Assembly: GCF_945869175.1 (NCBI RefSeq)
Contig: NZ_CAMBNZ010000012.1
Coordinates: 1 to 42,871, forward strand
Length of the DNA stretch: 42,871 bases
Direction: 5' to 3'
Source of the DNA: Limnohabitans sp. Rim8
GTDB taxonomy: Bacteria > Pseudomonadota > Gammaproteobacteria > Burkholderiales > Burkholderiaceae_C
In this document: positions 17,827-25,592 of the stretch, in pieces
Numbering within the stretch: position 1 is the stretch's first letter
How the letters are laid out: each line of letters starts with the position of its first letter
Notes under the pieces: model-generated
Told to the model about the DNA's origin: nothing
The model's database searches: none
The model's input: the letters and a program-made list of their open reading frames with translations, nothing else
Position numbers and translations under genes: made by a program

Positions 17827-18414
17827 TCAGTAAACCGTGCAGGCCTGCTCAAAACTCAAACGCGGGTTGCGCGGAAACAGCTTGCTTTCGTCGCCATAGC
17901 CCAGGTTGATGAGGAAGTTGGCCGTGCATCGCCCATCGGGGAAAAACTCTGCGTTCACTTTGGCCAAGTCCACGCCGCTCATGGGTCCGCAATCCAAGCC
18001 CAAAGCGCGGGCCGCGATCATGAAATAAGCCCCACCCAAGGTGCCATTGCGTGTGGCCGTGCCTTGGGCCAAAGCGGCGTTGCCCTCAAACAGCGCTTTG
18101 GCACCGGGGTTGTTGGGGAAGACCACAGGCATGTGTTCGTAGAACTGGTTGTCCGTGGCCACGATCACGCAAACAGGTGCCGATTGGGTCTTGCCCACAT
18201 TGCCAGGACTCAGTGCCGGCAAGATGCGTTGCTTGGCCGCTTCGTTGGTGAGAAACACATAGCGGGTGGGCTGTGTGTTCATTGACGTGGCCCCCATCTT
18301 GGCAATGTCGTAGATCTCTTTGAGCAATGCCTCGGACACGGGTTGGTCAAGAAAGCCGTTGGCTGTGCGGGCTTCAAGGAACAAATGTTGAATGGCTGCA
18401 TTGTCGATTTTCAT
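17827..18414 (-). CDS. malonic semialdehyde reductase-type nitroreductase (RutE/YdfG-like)
   Basis: A 195-residue FMN-dependent reductase of the nitroreductase superfamily. Length and sequence agree with RutE, which reduces malonic semialdehyde to 3-hydroxypropionate in the uracil (Rut) pathway: the end of helix and FMN site in FLEARTANGFLDQPVSEALL, GATSMNTQPTRYVFL, and the late GLDCGPMSGVD and NLGYGDESKLFPRNPR patterns. No other rut gene is near, so the native substrate may be different. Start ATG 18414 (MKIDNAAIQHLFL). The next gene upstream on this strand, the Bug protein, ends 29 bases before it. Confidence 0.87.
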   Translation of the reverse strand: MKIDNAAIQHLFLEARTANGFLDQPVSEALLKEIYDIAKMGATSMNTQPTRYVFLTNEAAKQRILPALSPGNVGKTQSAPVCVIVATDNQFYEHMPVVFPNNPGAKALFEGNAALAQGTATRNGTLGGAYFMIAARALGLDCGPMSGVDLAKVNAEFFPDGRCTANFLINLGYGDESKLFPRNPRLSFEQACTVY

Positions 18415-18443
18415 GGGGGTATCCTGGTTGAAATAAGAAAAAC

Positions 18444-19451
18444 TCATTCGGCTTTGATGCCGATGTCTCGCACCAGCTTGGTCCAGCGCTCCACATCGCG
18501 GCGCACCAGCGCTCGGGTTTGATCGGCATTCAGAGTCAGAGGCTTGCCGCCTGCCTTGCGGAAGTTGTCTTGCAAGTCGGCTTGCGCGATCACTTTGGCC
18601 AGCTCAGAGCGCAAGCGATCTTGCACATCCTGTGGCGTCTTTTTGGGTACAAAATAACCAAACCACGATTCCAAATCCAGTGGCGCCACACCGCTTTCCA
18701 AAATGGTGGGTACATCGGGGTGCATGGGGTTGCGCTCGGCACCCGATACCGCCAAAGCCTTGACAGTGCCCGCATTGACTTGCACCCGTGCCGTGGACGA
18801 CAGATCGAAGAACAGGTCCACCCGAGCGCCCAGCAAGTCCTGATAAGCCGCTTGGGCGCCACGGTAAGGCACGTGAATGAGGTTGACGCCTGCCAAATGC
18901 CAAAGGGCTGCGGCCAAGACATGTTGGCCTGAGCCGTTGCCTGCAGAGGCATAGCTCAGCTTGCCAGGGTTGGCCTTGGCATAGGCCACCACGTCTTTGA
19001 GCGAGTTGAAGGGCAGGTCCTTGCGGGCCATCAAGGTGTAGCTGTAACTGACGGCCAAACCCAGCGGTTCGAAATCCCGCAAACTGTCGTAAGAGAGCTT
19101 GTCGTAAAGCCCCATGTTCAGTGCCATGTTGGACACCGAGCCCACCAACAGTGTGTAGCCATCCGGGTCGGCTTTGGCTGCAGCGTCCGTGCCCACCAGC
19201 GTGCCCGAGCCGGGCTTGTTTTCCACCACGATGCTTTGTCCTAAGGACTTGCCCAAGCGCTCGGCCAGTGCTCTGGCCACAAAGTCAAACCCCCCTCCGG
19301 GCGGCTGGGGCACGATGACGCGCAGCGCGCGGTTGGGGTAAGCCGCCTGCCCTAATGCTTGAGGGGCCAAGGCAAGCAGTCCGGCAGCAGGCAAAGCATG
19401 CAAGATGGCGCGTCGGCGCACGTCGGTCAAAGTGAACAGGCTTGGATTCAT
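18444..19451 (-). CDS. Bug family tripartite tricarboxylate transporter substrate-binding protein
   Basis: A 335-residue binding protein of the Bug family. The N-terminus has a basic VRRRAILHAL stretch before a hydrophobic segment (PAAGLLALAPQALGQA), which could be a Tat or Sec signal; the twin arginine makes Tat possible. The mature part begins AAYPNRALRVIVPQPPGGGF, the Bug signature. GGAG lies 9 bases before ATG 19451, so this start is preferred over a TTG 15 bases earlier. It is the middle gene of a minus-strand set with the nitroreductase and NTF2-like genes. The transported compound is unknown. Confidence 0.92.
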   Translation of the reverse strand: MNPSLFTLTDVRRRAILHALPAAGLLALAPQALGQAAYPNRALRVIVPQPPGGGFDFVARALAERLGKSLGQSIVVENKPGSGTLVGTDAAAKADPDGYTLLVGSVSNMALNMGLYDKLSYDSLRDFEPLGLAVSYSYTLMARKDLPFNSLKDVVAYAKANPGKLSYASAGNGSGQHVLAAALWHLAGVNLIHVPYRGAQAAYQDLLGARVDLFFDLSSTARVQVNAGTVKALAVSGAERNPMHPDVPTILESGVAPLDLESWFGYFVPKKTPQDVQDRLRSELAKVIAQADLQDNFRKAGGKPLTLNADQTRALVRRDVERWTKLVRDIGIKAE

Positions 19452-19486
19452 GGAATTCAACTCCAAAAAAGAGAGGGTTTTTGAAA

Positions 19487-20104
19487 TCAGCGCTCTAAAG
19501 CGCCGCCTACCAACCAGCGTGCGCCGCGTTTGTACAGTTCGTCGACCACGTCGCCCTTGAGCATGGGCATGTCCATCTTGACCGTGTAGCCAATGCGCGT
19601 CTGGATGTAGGCCAGATGGCGGTAGCCTTCGGGGAAAGTGGCGAGCACCGCAGTGTCGAGCTTGAGCACGGCCGTGGAGTCCACCGGGTCAATGCGGTCT
19701 TTTTCGTAGATTGGTTGGCGGTGCAGCAACTTCCACTCGCCGTTGTGGCAGGTGACAAAATCATAAAAACGTCCTGTGCAGACCACGTCGCAAAGTACCG
19801 GGCCGTTTTCACCCTCCACCATGCCGCGCTGGGAAATGGTCATCTTGGTTTGGGCGATGGCACGGTCTCCCACCACCTCGACCGCAGAGCCGCCCAGAAA
19901 GTGCAAGATGCTCACGCCTTTGGCCCAACCCTCCTGGGTCACGCGGATGAATTCACTGAACGGTCCTTGAAACCAGGTGGCCATCATCACCCCCTCGGGG
20001 TGCCAAACGGTGGCAAATCGGTCCCAGTCGCCTGCATCTCGCCAGACGGCCCAGCGCTCGACCATTTGACGAATCAACAGCTCGTCGTGCATTGCATTGC
20101 TCAT
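19487..20104 (-). CDS. NTF2-like (SnoaL-type) small-molecule-processing protein
   Basis: A 205-residue cone-shaped NTF2-superfamily protein. Residues 6-140 match the SnoaL-like pattern: HDELLIRQMVERWAVWRDAG, WDRFATVWHPEGVMMATWFQ and later the core strands GRFYDFVTCHNGEWKLLHRQ. Such proteins are often accessory or catalytic in aromatic degradation, including dehydratases, isomerases and dioxygenase small subunits. AGGAGAC lies 8 bases upstream of ATG 20104. It lies 35 bases before the Bug gene and is probably co-transcribed with it. Confidence 0.82.
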   Translation of the reverse strand: MSNAMHDELLIRQMVERWAVWRDAGDWDRFATVWHPEGVMMATWFQGPFSEFIRVTQEGWAKGVSILHFLGGSAVEVVGDRAIAQTKMTISQRGMVEGENGPVLCDVVCTGRFYDFVTCHNGEWKLLHRQPIYEKDRIDPVDSTAVLKLDTAVLATFPEGYRHLAYIQTRIGYTVKMDMPMLKGDVVDELYKRGARWLVGGALER

Positions 20105-20202
20105 GTCTTGTCTCCTGAAAATCAACGGGGCGTGTCATCCACTTGGTGGCGGGCGATGCGCAAATCTGCCATGTCCTGCTTCATACGCAAGTGCTTTAGG
20201 GG

Positions 20203-20502
20203 TTACGGCGGAAAGCCAACTTTTTGAGGCCACAAATTCACAAAAGCGTGCACAGCGGTGCTGCCATACAAACCCGCTTTGGTGAACGGTTCGTCTGCCA
20301 GCCAAGCGTGTGCAGCATCCCGGTTGGGAAAATCGATCACCAACAAGCTGCCTAACATGGTCAGGCCATCGTCGTGCGTGAGCGGCCCTGCAAATGCGAT
20401 GTGGTCTGCCACAGCGGCCAAATAGGCCTTGTGTTCAGGCCGCACACGCTGGCGCGTAGTGGCGTGATCGGGTTTGTCGACCAAGAAGAAGGTAAAAAGC
20501 AT
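20203..20502 (-). CDS. YciI family protein
   Basis: A 99-residue ferredoxin-like protein of the YciI family, relatives of muconolactone isomerase-type folds. The pattern MLFTFFLVDKPDHATTRQRV, RPEHKAYLAAVADHI and later the ANDxY-like region FTKAGLYGSTAVHAFV are characteristic; many YciI proteins have a conserved His-Asp pair, here near HDDGLT. It could act on a small ring compound in the same catabolic set. The cupin frame on the same strand runs 142 bases into this gene in another frame. Confidence 0.88.
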   Translation of the reverse strand: MLFTFFLVDKPDHATTRQRVRPEHKAYLAAVADHIAFAGPLTHDDGLTMLGSLLVIDFPNRDAAHAWLADEPFTKAGLYGSTAVHAFVNLWPQKVGFPP

Positions 20503-20834
20503 GGCGAATTTGGATGTTCAAGGGAGTAGACCGCTTTGGGAGTGCCTGCAGGTACTCCCAAGCTTGTGAAGGCCCCGGCGTAATGCACCAACACGCAGTC
20601 CAAAGCATGGGGGCCAATGTGCCCATCGCCCTCAACAAACACCTGGAACTGGTTTTGCCGATGGAAATGCGCTTCCAATGTTGCATGGGGCGGTTGCTCA
20701 ATCAAAGAAGCCGTTGGGGAAAGAACAGGGTCTTCGCCCGCCTCCAGCCATTCGGACTTGTAGAAATGCTCAGCCATCTTGGGCAGTTGCCGCCGCTTGG
20801 TCGCACCATGGGCGCGGGTTCCTATGGCAATCAT
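20361..20834 (-). CDS. cupin-like protein, C-terminus apparently altered
   Basis: A 157-residue open frame whose first 105 residues look like a small cupin: LEAHFHRQNQFQVFVEGDGHIG gives the two metal His and the Gly-rich turn (residues about 62-85), followed by VHYAGAFTS. An AGGAG ribosome site lies about 9 bases before ATG 20834, so the start is well supported. After about residue 110 the sequence loses cupin character, and the last 47 residues are only the out-of-frame reading of the YciI gene. I suspect a deletion or frameshift that removed the normal second half. The intended function is unknown; the gene's neighbours suggest an aromatic or keto acid ligand. Confidence 0.6.
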   Translation of the reverse strand: MIAIGTRAHGATKRRQLPKMAEHFYKSEWLEAGEDPVLSPTASLIEQPPHATLEAHFHRQNQFQVFVEGDGHIGPHALDCVLVHYAGAFTSLGVPAGTPKAVYSLEHPNSPCFLPSSWSTNPITPLRASVCGLNTRPIWPLWQTTSHLQGRSRTTMA

Positions 20835-21023
20835 CGAATACTCCTGGGCATTGAAGGAATCAGTGTGTCGAGAGTCAAGGCATCGATCAAGGCGGCCATG
20901 TCTTGTGGGGGACTCCTGCCTGATCGTCAAATGGCATGCGCCTCGCTCAGCCTTGGCATCCGATGGAAGCCCTAAAATCAGCGACCAGCGAATTGCTCAA
21001 GCCTACCCTCATTGCCTCTTCAC

Positions 21024-21923
21024 ATGACCCCACTCAAGTTCCCCAGTGGCTTCAATCATCCTGAACACGACAGCGTGGTTCTGGAGTTTGCCAATTGCCA
21101 ATGGCGGGTACGCAGGCCCAAGCCCTTTGTGTTGGTGATTGAAGGCGAAGTGGGCCAAGAGGCGCAAGCGCCAAGCGACTATTTGCACGAACAGTTGCTC
21201 TTGCCCGAATGGCGCGAAGCCTTTTACCAATTGGTCGATGCCACCGGCTTGGTCGTCTGCCGGAATTCACACACCCATCACCCCACTTACCGCGATGTGC
21301 GCGGGCGCTCCAGCAAAGGACGTTTGAGCCAAGGCGAGTACTACCACCACGACGGCTGCACAGGCCCCGTCAAACCCCGTTTTGTCGAAATTCGCTGCCC
21401 TATTCAGCCACAAACCCGCGGCGTGGCCACTGCCGTAGCGCCACACCTTGATGTGGTCAAAGCCATGGTGCAAGTCCTGCCTGCCGAGTTGTCTGTCAAC
21501 GCCGCTTTGATTGGGCAAGACTTGAACCTTGCCGCCGTGGACCAGATGGCCGGTCCCGCTCTGGACCACTTGCAAGGCCTCATCACGCGTACGGTGCGCA
21601 AAAAGCTCAACGCCGAGGGCGCGCGCAGCTACTTCCGCCTCGTGGATGCTGCGGCCAATGCCTACTTTGAACCTTGGTCCTTGGGTGAAAGCCGCTTCAT
21701 CGCCAACGCCAACAGCGGCATCACCATGCAACACCGCCGGGCCTACCAAGCCCCACACACCGGCGGTGTGGCCAACGGCCATTTGGTCAAGCGCTGGCCG
21801 AACGAAGAACTGCTGCTGCCAGGCCAAGTGGTGGACTCAGCCTTGATTGCGGCGCTGTGCAGCGAAGAAGGTGATGAGGTGGATGTTGAGCGGCTTGAGG
21901 GGTGTTACCTCGGGGCGCATTGA
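21024..21923 (+). CDS. putative Fe(II)/2-oxoglutarate-dependent oxygenase (TauD-like)
   Basis: A 299-residue soluble protein that I place only tentatively. It has an HxD pair (H108/D110 in EYYHHDGCTG) and a distant His (H237 in MQHRRAY), the arrangement of the facial triad in clavaminate synthase/TauD-like oxygenases. The segment before it, CRNSHTHHPTYRDVRGRSSKGR, is unusual and basic. No other family motif is certain. It is divergent from the cupin gene across a 189-base gap. The TTG at 21012 is an alternative start. If the triad is real, the enzyme would hydroxylate or cleave an unknown substrate with 2-oxoglutarate and O2. Confidence 0.6.
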   Translation: MTPLKFPSGFNHPEHDSVVLEFANCQWRVRRPKPFVLVIEGEVGQEAQAPSDYLHEQLLLPEWREAFYQLVDATGLVVCRNSHTHHPTYRDVRGRSSKGRLSQGEYYHHDGCTGPVKPRFVEIRCPIQPQTRGVATAVAPHLDVVKAMVQVLPAELSVNAALIGQDLNLAAVDQMAGPALDHLQGLITRTVRKKLNAEGARSYFRLVDAAANAYFEPWSLGESRFIANANSGITMQHRRAYQAPHTGGVANGHLVKRWPNEELLLPGQVVDSALIAALCSEEGDEVDVERLEGCYLGAH

Positions 21924-21954
21924 GATAGGATGAATTCCCTTTGCTGACCAAATA

Positions 21955-21983
21955 CAAAAGCCCGGACGGTTTCCCGCCCGGTC
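21955..21983 (-). terminator. rho-independent terminator downstream of lpdA
   Basis: On the minus strand CCGGGCGG, a GAAA loop and CCGTCCGG form an 8-bp stem with one G-T pair, followed by GCTTTTGT. Plus-strand positions of the arms are 21962-21969 and 21974-21981. It closes the pyruvate dehydrogenase operon; the plus-strand side also has a TCTTCTTTG tract, so it may serve the oxygenase gene too. Confidence 0.7.
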
Positions 21984-22007
21984 TTCTTTGTTTGCACCGC
22001 GAAGCGT

Positions 22008-23831
22008 TTACTTCTTCGCAGGCGGCAAGTCCGTGCAGCTGCCATGCGCCACTTCTGCCGCCATGCCGATGCTTTCGCCCAGCGTGGGGTGGGGGTGGAT
22101 GGTTTTGCCAATGTCCACCGCGTCTGCACCCATCTCGATGGCCAGGGCGATCTCGCCAATCATGTCGCCCGCGTGGGTGCCCACCATGCCGCCGCCCAGG
22201 ATCTTGCCGTGGCCGTGTGCTTCTGGGGAGTCGTCAAACAACAGCTTGGTCACACCTTCGTCGCGGCCGTTGGCAATGGCTCGGCCCGAGGCGCTCCATG
22301 GGAACAAGCCCTTTTTCACCTTGATGCCTTGGGCCTTGGCTTGATCTTCGGTCAAGCCTACCCAGGCCACTTCGGGGTCGGTGTAGGCCACGCTGGGGAT
22401 GACGCGGGCGTTGAATGCGGCGGATGCCAGTTCCTTGTTGCCTTGCAGTTCACCGGCAATCACTTCGGCTGCCACGTGGGCTTCGTGCACGGCCTTGTGC
22501 GCCAGCATGGGTTGGCCCACGATGTCGCCAATGGCAAAGATGTGGGGCACGTTGGTGCGCATCTGAATGTCCACGTTGATGAAACCGCGATCGGTCACGG
22601 CCACACCGGCTTTTTCGGCAGCGAGTTTTTTGCCATTGGGCGTGCGGCCCACGGCTTGCAGCACGAGGTCGTACACCTGGGGTGCGGGGGCGGTGCTCTC
22701 AGGTTCGGCGCTTTCGAAGGTGACTTCAATGCCCTCGGGCAAGGCGCGTGCGGACACGGTCTTGGTCTTGAGCATGATGTTGTCAAAGCGCTTGGCGTTC
22801 ATCTTTTGCCAGACTTTGACCAAGTCGCGGTCAGCGCCTTGCATGAGGCCATCCATCATTTCCACCACGTCCAGGCGTGCGCCCAGCGTGCTGTAAACCG
22901 TGCCCATCTCTAAGCCAATAATGCCGCCGCCGAGAATCAGCATGCGCTTGGGCACTTCTTTGAGTTCTAGCGCGCCGGTGGAGTCCACCACGCGTGGATC
23001 GTTCGGCATGAAAGGCAAGCGCACCGCTTGCGAGCCCGCAGCGATGATGGCCTTCTTGAAGGCAATCACTTTTTTGCTGCCGTTTTGTTCTTGTGCTGTG
23101 CCGGTGGTTTCCGACACTTCGAGGTGATTCGCACCCACGAATTGGCCCAAGCCGCGCACGGTCGTGACCTTGCGCATTTTGGCCATGGCCGCCAAGCCAC
23201 CGGTCAGTTTGCCAATGACTTTTTCTTTGTGGCCGCGCAGCTTGTCGATATTGACCACGGGGGCACCAAAGTCCACACCGAGGTCGGCCATGTGGGCCAC
23301 TTCGTCCATCACCGCTGCCACATGCAACAACGCTTTGGAAGGAATGCAACCCACGTTCAAACACACGCCACCCAAAGTGGCGTAGCGCTCAACGATGACC
23401 ACGTTCAAGCCGAGGTCGGCGGCGCGGAACGCGGCCGAATAACCGCCGGGGCCGCCGCCGAGCACGAGCACATCGCACGCGATGTCGGCCGAGCTGCCAA
23501 AGCTGGAGGCCACGGGTGCGGGGGCCGCTGCTACCGGTGCAACAGCAGGCGCGGCAACTGGAGCAGGCGCAGCAGTCCGGGCTGCAGTTGCACTCTCGCC
23601 TTCCAGCACCAACACCACCGAACCTTGCTTGACCTTGTCGCCCAGCTTGATCTTCAACTCTTTCACCACGCCCGCGTGTGACGATGGAATTTCCATCGAC
23701 GCTTTGTCGGACTCGACGGTGATGAGCGATTGCTCAGCCTTGACGGTGTCGCCGGGTTTGACCAGCAACTCGATCACAGCCACCTCGTCGAAGTCGCCAA
23801 TGTCGGGGACTTGAATATCAATCAGTGCCAT
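22008..23831 (-). CDS. lpdA: dihydrolipoyl dehydrogenase (E3) with N-terminal lipoyl domain
   Basis: The E3 subunit of pyruvate dehydrogenase: a flavoprotein that reoxidises dihydrolipoamide with NAD+. The 607-residue protein carries an extra lipoyl domain at residues 1-80 ([10 protein letters not shown], lipoyl Lys at 43), an Ala/Pro linker of about 40 residues, and then the E3 core. The core shows the FAD motif [19 protein letters not shown], the redox disulfide CLNVGC, an NAD motif [11 protein letters not shown] and the C-terminal catalytic [10 protein letters not shown] lipoylated E3 is typical of Burkholderiales and Neisseria. ATG 23831 has GAGAAG upstream. It is the last gene of the operon. 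Confidence 0.95.
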   Translation of the reverse strand: MALIDIQVPDIGDFDEVAVIELLVKPGDTVKAEQSLITVESDKASMEIPSSHAGVVKELKIKLGDKVKQGSVVLVLEGESATAARTAAPAPVAAPAVAPVAAAPAPVASSFGSSADIACDVLVLGGGPGGYSAAFRAADLGLNVVIVERYATLGGVCLNVGCIPSKALLHVAAVMDEVAHMADLGVDFGAPVVNIDKLRGHKEKVIGKLTGGLAAMAKMRKVTTVRGLGQFVGANHLEVSETTGTAQEQNGSKKVIAFKKAIIAAGSQAVRLPFMPNDPRVVDSTGALELKEVPKRMLILGGGIIGLEMGTVYSTLGARLDVVEMMDGLMQGADRDLVKVWQKMNAKRFDNIMLKTKTVSARALPEGIEVTFESAEPESTAPAPQVYDLVLQAVGRTPNGKKLAAEKAGVAVTDRGFINVDIQMRTNVPHIFAIGDIVGQPMLAHKAVHEAHVAAEVIAGELQGNKELASAAFNARVIPSVAYTDPEVAWVGLTEDQAKAQGIKVKKGLFPWSASGRAIANGRDEGVTKLLFDDSPEAHGHGKILGGGMVGTHAGDMIGEIALAIEMGADAVDIGKTIHPHPTLGESIGMAAEVAHGSCTDLPPAKK

Positions 23832-23888
23832 AGTCTTCTCAATTTGTTGGGGTCCGAGCAAAGCTTCGCTTTGGTCCGCCCCCAAAGT

Positions 23889-25526
23889 TCAAAGTAATAC
23901 GCGACGGAAGTCGCTGAGGATTTGACCCAAGAACGCATTGAAGCGTGCCGCTGCGGCGCCGTCGATGACGCGGTGGTCCCATGTCAGCGACAGGGGCAGC
24001 ATCAAGCGGGGCACAAATTGCTTGCCGTCCCAGACGGGTTCCATGGTGCTCTTGCACACTCCCAAAATGGCGACTTCGGGCGCGTTGATGATGGGTGTGA
24101 AGTACTTTCCACCGATACCGCCTAAGCTGGAGATGGTGAAGGTCGCCCCCGACATTTCTGCGGGACCGAGTTTGCCGTCGCGGGCTTTCTTGGCCAGTTC
24201 TGACATTTCTTGGCTGATTTGCAAGACGCCTTTTTTGTCGCAATCGCGGATGACGGGCACCATCAAACCATTGGGTGTATCGGCAGCGAAGCCGATGTGC
24301 CAATAGTTTTTGTAAACCAGTGCATCGCCATCGAGTGAACTGTTGAACTCGGGGTATTTCTTGAGAGTGGCCACGCAAGCCTTGATCAAGAACGCGAGCA
24401 TGGTGACTTTGACGCCCGACTTTTCGTTCTCTTTGTTGGTGGAGACGCGGAACGCTTCGAGCTCGGTGATGTCGGCATCGTCATGGTTGGTGACGGCTGG
24501 AATCATGATCGCGTTGCGGAGCAGATTGGCACCGCTGATCTTCTTGATGCGGCCCATTTCTTTGCGTTCGATGGGGCCGAACTTGGCGAAGTCCACCTTG
24601 GGCCATGGGATGAGGCCCAAGGCAGCCCCGTCTCCACCTGAAGTTGCGGGGGCCTTGGCCGCCTGTGCCTTGGTTTGGACTGCGCCCGACATGATGGACT
24701 TGGTGAAGGCTTGTACGTCGTCGACGGTGATGCGGCCTTTGAGGCCATGGCCTTTGACCTCTTCCAGCGGAACGCCCAACTCCCGCGCGAACTTGCGTAC
24801 CGATGGCGAGGCATGAGGCAAACCCAAGGTCGCGCCACCTGGCGCGTGGGCAGGTGCTGCCACAGTCGATGGCAAGGCCACTGTGGCTGCAGCCGAAGCC
24901 AAAATTGCAGGAGCAGTTGTAACAGCGACTGCTGCAGATGCGGCGCCTTCCAGCACGGCCAGCAAGTCACCGATGTTGACTTTATCGCCCACTTTGACTT
25001 TGAGCTCTTTGAGCACCCCAGCCGCCGAGGACGGGATTTCCATCGAGGCTTTGTCGGACTCGACTGTGATCAGCGACTGCTCGACCTTGATGTTGTCCCC
25101 CGGCTTGACCATGACTTCGATGACGACCACGTCTTTGAAGTCCCCTATGTCGGGCACATGCACTGGCACGGGGCCTGATGCTGCTGGTGCAGCAACAGGT
25201 GCTGAAGCTACAGGAGCTGCAGCAACAGGGGCGACAGCAAGAGCAGTTGGGGCTTCAGCCACAGCGGCCGCAGGGACTGCGGCAGCACCCGCCGCCTCGA
25301 CCAACAGAACGACCGAGCCTTGCTTGACCTTGTCGCCCAAGGCGACGCGCATTTCCTTGACCAAACCCGCCATGCTGGAAGGAATTTCCATGGAGGCTGT
25401 GTCGGACTCGACCGTGATCAGCGATTGCTCGGCTTTGACGGTGTCGCCCACTTTGACCATCAATTCAATGACGGTCACCTCATCAAAATCCCCGATGTCC
25501 GGGACTTGTACTTCTAACAGTGCCAT
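23889..25526 (-). CDS. aceF: dihydrolipoyllysine acetyltransferase (E2) of pyruvate dehydrogenase; first lipoyl domain lacks its lysine
   Basis: The E2 core enzyme that moves the acetyl group to CoA. Domains in order: lipoyl 1 (1-78), linker, lipoyl 2 (119-195), linker, E3-binding domain (near ASPSVRKFARELGVPLEEVKG), and the catalytic acyltransferase (from about 310) ending with the active-site DHRVIDGAAAARF. Total length is 545 residues, normal for two lipoyl domains. Lipoyl 2 has the modified Lys (ESDKAS, K159). Lipoyl 1 reads ESDTAS: residue 43 is Thr, coded by ACA at 25398-25400 of the minus strand, so it cannot be lipoylated. The rest of the domain is well conserved. AceE lies 66 bases upstream. 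Confidence 0.96.
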   Translation of the reverse strand: MALLEVQVPDIGDFDEVTVIELMVKVGDTVKAEQSLITVESDTASMEIPSSMAGLVKEMRVALGDKVKQGSVVLLVEAAGAAAVPAAAVAEAPTALAVAPVAAAPVASAPVAAPAASGPVPVHVPDIGDFKDVVVIEVMVKPGDNIKVEQSLITVESDKASMEIPSSAAGVLKELKVKVGDKVNIGDLLAVLEGAASAAVAVTTAPAILASAAATVALPSTVAAPAHAPGGATLGLPHASPSVRKFARELGVPLEEVKGHGLKGRITVDDVQAFTKSIMSGAVQTKAQAAKAPATSGGDGAALGLIPWPKVDFAKFGPIERKEMGRIKKISGANLLRNAIMIPAVTNHDDADITELEAFRVSTNKENEKSGVKVTMLAFLIKACVATLKKYPEFNSSLDGDALVYKNYWHIGFAADTPNGLMVPVIRDCDKKGVLQISQEMSELAKKARDGKLGPAEMSGATFTISSLGGIGGKYFTPIINAPEVAILGVCKSTMEPVWDGKQFVPRLMLPLSLTWDHRVIDGAAAARFNAFLGQILSDFRRVLL

Positions 25527-25592
25527 ATGTGTCTCGCTTTTTCAGTTGAGGACAGAAAAATACCGTTTCGGTCTGTCCGGCAAAGTTTCAGG

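Noticed and set aside
23521-23600. Ala/Pro-rich repeats in lpdA and aceF as a DNA repeat or mobile element
   Set aside because: They are the flexible linkers normally found between lipoyl and catalytic domains.
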